Shown: piece after piece, positions 6,187-10,570 of the stretch
Position numbering within the stretch: the stretch's first letter is position 1
How the letters are laid out: every line of letters starts with the position of its first letter
Source: Bacillota bacterium
GTDB taxonomy: Bacteria; Bacillota; DTU025
Length of the DNA: 10,570 nt
Assembly (NCBI GenBank): GCA_012842765.1
Contig: DUWJ01000034.1
Location: 1 to 10,570, forward strand
Reading direction: 5' to 3'
Notes under the pieces: generated by a model
What the model was told of the DNA's origin: nothing
Database searches by the model: none
What the model saw: only the letters and a program-made list of their open reading frames with translations
Made by a program: the position numbers and the translations under genes

Positions 6187-8001
6187 TTATCCGCCCAGAT
6201 CATACTCACGGATCCTTCTATATACAGTGGCACGACTGATACCCAGTCGTTCCGCGATAGTCTCCTTTGCTTTGCCACTATGCCCTAGCTGCCTCAAGCC
6301 CTCGGCTATAGCCATCCGTTCCCATTCCGATTTTGATACGAACCAGTTGAAGGCCTGACTTCCTGTTTCATTGGCTATGTCACCAGTCGACGAGCCTCCA
6401 TGTTCCATTGTGCCTTTGGTCACCTGTGCCGGGAGGTGGTGAGGTTCTACAGTGTGTCCTAGGCACGTATGGAGAACATATTGAGTCGCGTTTTCCAATT
6501 GCCTTATGTTGCCCGGCCAATCATAGACAAGCAGAATCTGCTCGACCTCCTCGCAAAGCACAGGAATGTCCCGCTGCGATAAAATAGCATGCTTGTTCAG
6601 GAAATAATTGAAGAGGGGAATGATATCGGTCTTGCGTTCTCTTAGAGGCGGAATGCGGATGGGAATAACGTTCAAGCGGAAATACAAGTCCTCTCGGAAC
6701 TCGCGCTGTCGAACCATTTGTTCGAGATTTCTATTGGTTGCAGCAATGATTCGCGCATTTGAAGTCAGAGTCTGTGTTCCACCGATACGACAAATCTCTC
6801 CATCGTCCAGTGCACGAAGGAGTTTCGCCTGAAGCCTCAGCGAGCAATCTGCAACCTCGTCGAGGAACAAGGTTCCTTCGTCTGCGAGCTCAAACTTGCC
6901 GGGCTTGCCCCCTTTGCGGGCGCCGGTAAACGCACCTTCTTCGTAACCAAACAGCTCCGAATCGAGCAGCTCCTCGGGCATGGCAGCACAATTCACTGTG
7001 ACAAATGGTCCATACCGTCGAGCGCTGTGATAATGAATAGCGCGAGCAAAGAGTTCCTTACCTGTGCCGCTCTCGCCAATCAGCAAGACTGTGGAGAAGC
7101 TGGCCGCCGTACTGAGGGCCATCTTCTTAGCCTCCATGAGTGCAGGCGCCGTGCCAAGTATATTGTCGATGGGCTGGTCTGGCTGACTATTTGAAACTTG
7201 GTATGCAAAACGTCTTGCATTTTTGGAGCTGGTGAGCAACTCCACAGCGCCCACGACACAACCTCCGCTGCGCAGAACTGATCCACTGCTGACATACTGG
7301 ATTCGCCCCGCCGGGACCGAGACTATGACCTCTTTCCCTTTATATGGCGTCCGGGTTTGCACAACTTCCAGTATAGGCGCATCAGCAACCACGTCACTGA
7401 GCTTTTTTCCTACAAGCTCGACTCCGTCTAAGCCAAGCACCTTTGATGCTGCTCGATTGCAGCAGAGAACAATTCCGTCGTCGTCTACTGCAATTATGCC
7501 TTCATCAACAGCATTGACTATACCAGTAAGCTGGTCACGAGATTTCTTGACTTCTTGTGTAACGTAGGCATTCTTCGCACCGCTTTCAACGAGCCTGGCC
7601 ATCTGTTCTATAAATGCCACATACTCGTCAGAACAGTTCACAACACGCCAGCGCTGATCTTCCGTGAAGCATATGAGGCCTACCACCCCTAAAGGTTCGC
7701 CATCCATCATGAGAGGATAAACCATGTGACATGTCTCGATACATTTCTCTGCGACCTCGCACTTCCCGCAGGCGACGTTCCGCCTCGGGTCCGTGATCAA
7801 GCGAGGTTTGCCAGTTCGCATTGACTCGGCAAAAACGGACGACGAGGCAACCTTCTGACCAACAAGTCTGGAGTATCGTCCAGTGCCGGCAACCCGCGTC
7901 AACCCGCGTTCAACTATAGTGACATCCAACTGCAAAACAGTAGACACTGCCTCAGCTACTTGCTGCATAAACTCGCACATCGATCTGTCCCACAATGACA
8001 T
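6187..8001 (-). CDS. Sigma-54-dependent transcriptional activator (GAF-like/PAS sensor, AAA+, Fis-type HTH)
   Basis: Bacterial enhancer-binding protein that hydrolyses ATP to open sigma-54 promoters. Numbering is from ATG 8001-7999. An adjacent in-frame GTG at 8004-8002 is equally possible; an AAGGGTGG ribosome site (8009-8016) serves either. The N-terminal GAF-like domain (about 10-148) carries Cys78, Cys81, Cys87 and Cys91 (C-x2-C-x5-C-x3-C-H), a possible metal or redox site. A PAS domain follows at about 151-258. The AAA+ domain (about 278-505) has Walker A GESGTGKE (309-316), an intact GAFTGA sigma-54 contact loop (356-361), Walker B LFLDE (378-382), and FREDLYFRLN with candidate arginine fingers. 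The Fis-type helix-turn-helix is near 563-598 (ERLGISRATVYRRIREY). There is no phosphoacceptor receiver domain, so it is probably controlled by ligand or redox sensing rather than by a kinase. The perfect sigma-54 promoter and twin dyads just downstream make the protease its likely target. The stop codon is 226 bases before the protease start. Confidence 0.97.
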   Translation of the reverse strand: MSLWDRSMCEFMQQVAEAVSTVLQLDVTIVERGLTRVAGTGRYSRLVGQKVASSSVFAESMRTGKPRLITDPRRNVACGKCEVAEKCIETCHMVYPLMMDGEPLGVVGLICFTEDQRWRVVNCSDEYVAFIEQMARLVESGAKNAYVTQEVKKSRDQLTGIVNAVDEGIIAVDDDGIVLCCNRAASKVLGLDGVELVGKKLSDVVADAPILEVVQTRTPYKGKEVIVSVPAGRIQYVSSGSVLRSGGCVVGAVELLTSSKNARRFAYQVSNSQPDQPIDNILGTAPALMEAKKMALSTAASFSTVLLIGESGTGKELFARAIHYHSARRYGPFVTVNCAAMPEELLDSELFGYEEGAFTGARKGGKPGKFELADEGTLFLDEVADCSLRLQAKLLRALDDGEICRIGGTQTLTSNARIIAATNRNLEQMVRQREFREDLYFRLNVIPIRIPPLRERKTDIIPLFNYFLNKHAILSQRDIPVLCEEVEQILLVYDWPGNIRQLENATQYVLHTCLGHTVEPHHLPAQVTKGTMEHGGSSTGDIANETGSQAFNWFVSKSEWERMAIAEGLRQLGHSGKAKETIAERLGISRATVYRRIREYDLGG

Positions 8002-8004
8002 CAC

Positions 8005-8686
8005 GCAACCACCCTTGGAATCTATCTTTAGTCGCAGTCCTTGTGCATGCTCATCACACCCCAGTCAGCTGTAATGATGATGCAACATGTCTGCTGCAAG
8101 TTCCCTAGCTCGGCGAAAGCAGGCAATGTGGGCGAATGTGCTAGATCAATATTGCGATGTTGAAGCCAACAACATCTGGTCCATTAGGTAGTGCGTCGGT
8201 ATGTTGCGCATTTCAGTCATAGCAAACAGTCCCATGTCGACCCGTCGAAGCCCTCCCACTTCTTATGGCATGGCCTGCATGATCGGAGAAGCTCGGGGCT
8301 TCCCCCAGATAAGGCATTTCTCTAATCTATTCGTCAGAACAATCTGGAATCCCTTTGAAATCGGTCACCATTGCCTCACAACAATGTGGGGTTGATGCAC
8401 CTTTTACCAGGCCTTAGGATGCAGTGAAGCATTGTATGGGTTTGATGCCTATGGTTGGATCGTCTGGGAGCTAACCATACCCAGAACAATTGTCAATCGC
8501 AGTTTTGGGGATGTCGGCCCAGGCGGCGGATGGCAACGCGCGTCTTCGCTCAATGCTGCGATTTGGCCTTCCTCCTTCTCACAACCATACAGACCCAGTG
8601 GTACACTATCTCGAAGGCGAGGACATCATATGCCTCTCACCCCAAATCGCTGGCAAGATCAATGCCATCATGGCAGAACACCGGCT
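8005..8686. other. 682-base region between activator and cyclase genes with no confident gene
   Basis: Neither strand shows a convincing gene across most of this stretch. The left part, 8005-8395, must contain the activator's promoter, but no sigma-70 or sigma-54 match good enough to report was found. The right part, from about 8396, carries two overlapping plus-strand open frames with plausible codon use (about 8396-8520 in one frame, 8490-8708 in another). They could be a small gene or a frameshifted remnant. There is no T-rich intrinsic terminator after the cyclase stop at 8687; only a short TGCCA-TGA-TGGCA stem without a U-tract is seen at 8662-8674. Confidence 0.6.
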
Positions 8687-8708
8687 TTATCCATCACAAT
8701 CACGATAG
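8511..8708 (+). CDS. Possible small protein of unknown function (65 aa), converging on the cyclase gene
   Basis: This plus-strand frame from ATG 8511 to TAG 8708 has G/C-rich third positions and a protein-like composition (MSAQAADGNARLR at the start, then LEGEDIICLSPQIAGKINA near the middle). It is unlike the Ser/Arg/Pro-rich shadow frames elsewhere in the window. The frame is open from 8475, and TTG 8490 is another possible start. No convincing ribosome site precedes either start. The last 22 bases overlap the end of the cyclase gene on the other strand. I do not recognise a family. It may be a real small gene, the tail of a frameshifted gene whose earlier part lies in another frame at 8396-8520, or chance. 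Confidence 0.2.
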   Translation: MSAQAADGNARLRSMLRFGLPPSHNHTDPVVHYLEGEDIICLSPQIAGKINAIMAEHRLYPSQSR

Positions 8709-10234
8709 AGCGCAACTTTGTTCCGTCCGGAGCGCTTGGCCTCATAAAGCGCGGCATCTGCATTCTTGATAAGCTGATCGACTTGCAGATCTGGCGAGCA
8801 GATTTCGCCTGCTACCCCCATGCTGACAGTAAGCTCAATCCTCTGATCATTGTAGAATATCTCAGCGCCAGCTATCTTCTTTCGCAACCTTTCCGCCAGC
8901 GCAAAGGCGGCATCCACTTCGGTGTCCGGCATTATCAACACAAACTCCTCGCCCCCGTAACGAGCCAAAATATCCTGAGCCCGTATACTCTGCTTCAGAA
9001 GCAAAGCCACTTCCTTCAGGACCATGTCTCCCGCCTCATGTCCGTAGCTATCATTAACCTGCTTGAAGTCGTCGATATCCAACATGATTGAAGAGACGGC
9101 CATGCCAGTCCCGCACCGCCTCAATACATCTTCCGCCTGGCAGTAGAGCGCCCTTCTGTTCGCAATATTAGTGAGGGCATCACGATGAGCAAGGTCTTTT
9201 AAGTCCCTCATCACGTTCATCTCTCGAGTCATGTCGCTCATAGTCAGACACTTCACAAATGCGCCCTTTCTCCTGCCCTGCACCGTGCGGACTCTGACTC
9301 TGTACACGCGGCCGGAACCATCTTGAAGAGCCACATTGGTCTGGCCATTTGCATGGTTCGTCACAAAATCGACTACCTGAGGGTGGGAACTGAAGACGTC
9401 AGACAGGCGCTCCCCGACGTAATCGTCCGAATTGCCTGCCACAATATGCGTCAAGGAATGGTTATGGTCGATAATGCGATTGTTTCTGTTGATGATTAGA
9501 ACAGCATCATCCATACTGTCAAGTACTCTGCTCTTGGCAATGCTCACAACCTGGAAAAGTTGATTCTCATTCAAACCAAAGAGCAGGAGCACGCTCATGA
9601 ACATTAAGTAAAACGGAGCCAGGTCTGCATCATATGGGCTGAGCCCAAGAAGATAAACAAGGTTCCCCACTCCGGGAACGAGAAAGCTGACGAAGTAAAC
9701 CCAGTATTGGGGTTTCAGATCTACCGGTGCCTCCGCTAGGGCTCTAGCCATGATCACGATGCCCGCAGCAAAAGCTAGGTTGACGTACGTCATGAAAACC
9801 TTGTACCATATGCCAGGCACAACGTGAACTATCGTAAGCACATTCGCCTTGGTGAGTACGATGTCAATATAGTACAGATGGTGCAAGCTGTTGGTGCATA
9901 CAATCGCCAAAGTGACTGCGGAAAATGCTATCATGCTCAAGATCGTGCCCTTCTTGAGATGCCTATCCTTTCCTGCAAGCTCCAAAGCGGCTAAAAAACC
10001 GAAGGTAGGAAGAAAAGAGATGCCCAAGTACGCGATCCTTATGTAGACAAGTGCCTCCTCTACACTGTTGGCAGTCACTTTGAATGCATACCCAAACGAA
10101 TGCAGGGCAGCGGCGAGAGCGAATCCTGCAAACCACAGATTCCTTCTTCTTCTGCCTTCAATCGCCACATAGATACTGATGCCCAACAGGATGATTCCAG
10201 AGACGATCAGAACCCCTACAATCGCGTATCCCAC
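8687..10234 (-). CDS. Membrane diguanylate cyclase, 7TM sensor-PAS-GGDEF (515 aa)
   Basis: Predicted enzyme that joins two GTP into cyclic di-GMP at the inner face of the membrane. Start chosen is GTG 10234-10232, because GGAGGT (10244-10249) lies 9 bases upstream. The frame stays open to TTG 10279, but that start lacks such a site. From the GTG: seven hydrophobic segments at about 2-25, 33-53, 64-85, 96-114, 145-165, 175-197 and 203-221, resembling the 7TM region found ahead of many histidine kinases and cyclases. A PAS domain follows at about 231-335 and the GGDEF domain at about 343-511. The active-site motif is GGEEF (427-431). DIDDFK at 386-391 supplies metal-binding Asp residues. RAQD (418-421), at the standard place before GGEEF, is an intact inhibitory RxxD site, so product feedback is expected. 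No EAL or HD-GYP domain is present. It is separated from the activator gene by 682 bases and is probably transcribed independently. Confidence 0.95.
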   Translation of the reverse strand: MGYAIVGVLIVSGIILLGISIYVAIEGRRRRNLWFAGFALAAALHSFGYAFKVTANSVEEALVYIRIAYLGISFLPTFGFLAALELAGKDRHLKKGTILSMIAFSAVTLAIVCTNSLHHLYYIDIVLTKANVLTIVHVVPGIWYKVFMTYVNLAFAAGIVIMARALAEAPVDLKPQYWVYFVSFLVPGVGNLVYLLGLSPYDADLAPFYLMFMSVLLLFGLNENQLFQVVSIAKSRVLDSMDDAVLIINRNNRIIDHNHSLTHIVAGNSDDYVGERLSDVFSSHPQVVDFVTNHANGQTNVALQDGSGRVYRVRVRTVQGRRKGAFVKCLTMSDMTREMNVMRDLKDLAHRDALTNIANRRALYCQAEDVLRRCGTGMAVSSIMLDIDDFKQVNDSYGHEAGDMVLKEVALLLKQSIRAQDILARYGGEEFVLIMPDTEVDAAFALAERLRKKIAGAEIFYNDQRIELTVSMGVAGEICSPDLQVDQLIKNADAALYEAKRSGRNKVALYRDCDG

Positions 10235-10497
10235 GTGGCGCACACCTCCAGCAACCAGCAAAAGCAATCTCGGAAACAATCCGCGGTTACCAACTCCAGA
10301 CGCCGAAATGGTTCAAATAATTTTAATTTCTCGTCCGAGGCTCTTGAATCCTTCAGCTCTGCAGTGCTTGCGCAACACCTTCTCATAGCAATCGACAAGC
10401 CCTTCCGTAACAATGACTCGTGGAGCGACTCACGGTCCTTCTCCCAACTGCCCACAAAGAAACCCTGAGAATCTACAAGGCCTTTGATGTGCTCCAT
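10216..10497 (-). CDS. Possible small protein upstream of and overlapping the cyclase
   Basis: This open frame starts at ATG 10497 (93 aa) or TTG 10518 (100 aa) and ends at TAG 10216, overlapping the cyclase start at GTG 10234 by 19 bases. The first half looks protein-like (MEHIKGLVDSQGFFVGSWEK, then an acidic/basic helical stretch); the second half has many Cys residues and looks less convincing. Neither start has a good ribosome site. The overlap would fit translational coupling with the cyclase, whose own ribosome site lies inside this frame. I do not recognise a family. The alternative is that this stretch is simply a leader of roughly 290 bases for the cyclase message. Confidence 0.35.
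   Translation of the reverse strand: MEHIKGLVDSQGFFVGSWEKDRESLHESLLRKGLSIAMRRCCASTAELKDSRASDEKLKLFEPFRRLELVTADCFRDCFCWLLEVCATWDTRL
10244..10249 (-). promoter_or_regulatory. Ribosome binding site of the diguanylate cyclase, deciding its start
   Basis: GGAGGT on the minus strand, 9 bases before GTG 10234-10232. It lies inside the open frame that begins at TTG 10279. It therefore argues that the first 15 residues of the longer frame are not translated in the cyclase, and that the first transmembrane helix begins almost at the N-terminus. Confidence 0.75.
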
Positions 10498-10532
10498 GAA
10501 ATCATGGTAAGTGACCAATTCTAGAACGTAAC

Positions 10533-10560
10533 CTTATATGAGCTTGGCATTGCTTGTGAA
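10533..10560 (-). promoter_or_regulatory. Possible sigma-70/sigma-A promoter reading toward the cyclase
   Basis: On the minus strand TTCACA (10560-10555) and TATAAG (10538-10533) each match five of six consensus bases, with a 16-base spacer. Transcription would begin near 10526, just before the possible small protein and the cyclase. A match of this quality can arise by chance, and nothing else confirms it. Confidence 0.35.
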
Positions 10561-10570
10561 AGTGCAGAAC

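Noticed and set aside
8146..8235. 29-codon minus-strand frame (MGLFAMTEMRNIP...) upstream of the activator
   Set aside because: Very short, with GGAGGG 15 bases from the ATG (too far), and no recognisable family.
8284..8305. GGAGAAGC-TCGGG-GCTTCCCC imperfect hairpin in the activator/cyclase gap
   Set aside because: There is one mismatch, no U-tract on either side, and no position that makes sense as a terminator or leader. Reported only as seen.
8651..8666. Sigma-54-like match TGGCA...ATGC with GG-N10-GC spacing on the plus strand
   Set aside because: The -12 element is ATGC rather than TTGC, it has no enhancer-like repeats, and it lies inside a possible small gene reading into the cyclase terminus. 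Probably chance.
8432..9091. 219-codon plus-strand open frame running over the end of the cyclase gene
   Set aside because: More than half is antisense to the GGDEF domain, whose motifs are intact. The translation in that part is unconvincing and no ribosome site precedes it. Only the part before 8687 is discussed, as a possible remnant.
10250..10526. Cyclic di-GMP riboswitch considered in the possible leader of the cyclase
   Set aside because: I found none of the conserved GEMM-type sequence blocks. The stretch is better explained, weakly, by a small open frame.

Overview
The window holds a block of genes read on the minus strand, from high to low coordinates. They are a membrane diguanylate cyclase (8687-10234), a sigma-54-dependent activator (6187-8001), a giant secreted subtilisin-like protease (228-5960), and the first 37 codons of another exported protein that runs off the left edge (1-111). 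No rRNA, tRNA, CRISPR array or insertion sequence is visible. Base composition is near 50% GC. Starts are preceded by strong GGAGG-type ribosome sites. The cyclase sensor type (7TM region before PAS-GGDEF) and the activator type (GAF-like domain with a four-cysteine motif, PAS, AAA+, Fis helix-turn-helix) are reminiscent of anaerobic Bacillota. The protease, however, ends in a FlgD/T9SS-like beta domain more usual in the Bacteroidota/FCB group and several candidate phyla. The phylum is therefore left open, with Bacillota-like as a weak preference.

The main result is a complete-looking local control circuit in the 226 bases between the activator gene and the protease gene. On the protease's strand there is a consensus sigma-54 promoter, TGGCAC-N5-TTGCA, with exactly 10 bases between the GG and GC cores. 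About 90 and 108 bases upstream of the predicted start site are two perfect, directly abutting 17-bp dyads of the form TCTC-N5-GAGA. These look like the enhancer sites of the adjacent activator. The reading is that a signal sensed by the GAF-like/PAS region of the activator switches on the protease and perhaps the exported protein behind it.

The protease (1910 aa) has a signal peptide, an inhibitory-type propeptide, a peptidase S8 domain with an intact Asp/His/Ser triad, and about 1400 residues of non-catalytic modules. These are four PKD domains, a GATase-like alpha/beta domain, two BACON/ASH-like domains that each appear split by a large inserted beta domain, an Ig-like domain, and the C-terminal FlgD-like domain. 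A 14-bp hairpin without a U-tract separates it from the next exported protein.

To the right, 8005-8686 has no confident gene. It carries a small plus-strand reading frame with plausible codon use that overlaps the end of the cyclase gene. The cyclase is best started at GTG 10234 rather than at the upstream TTG, because a GGAGGT site sits 9 bases before that GTG. A possible 100-aa protein overlaps this start, and a possible housekeeping promoter lies at the extreme right edge.
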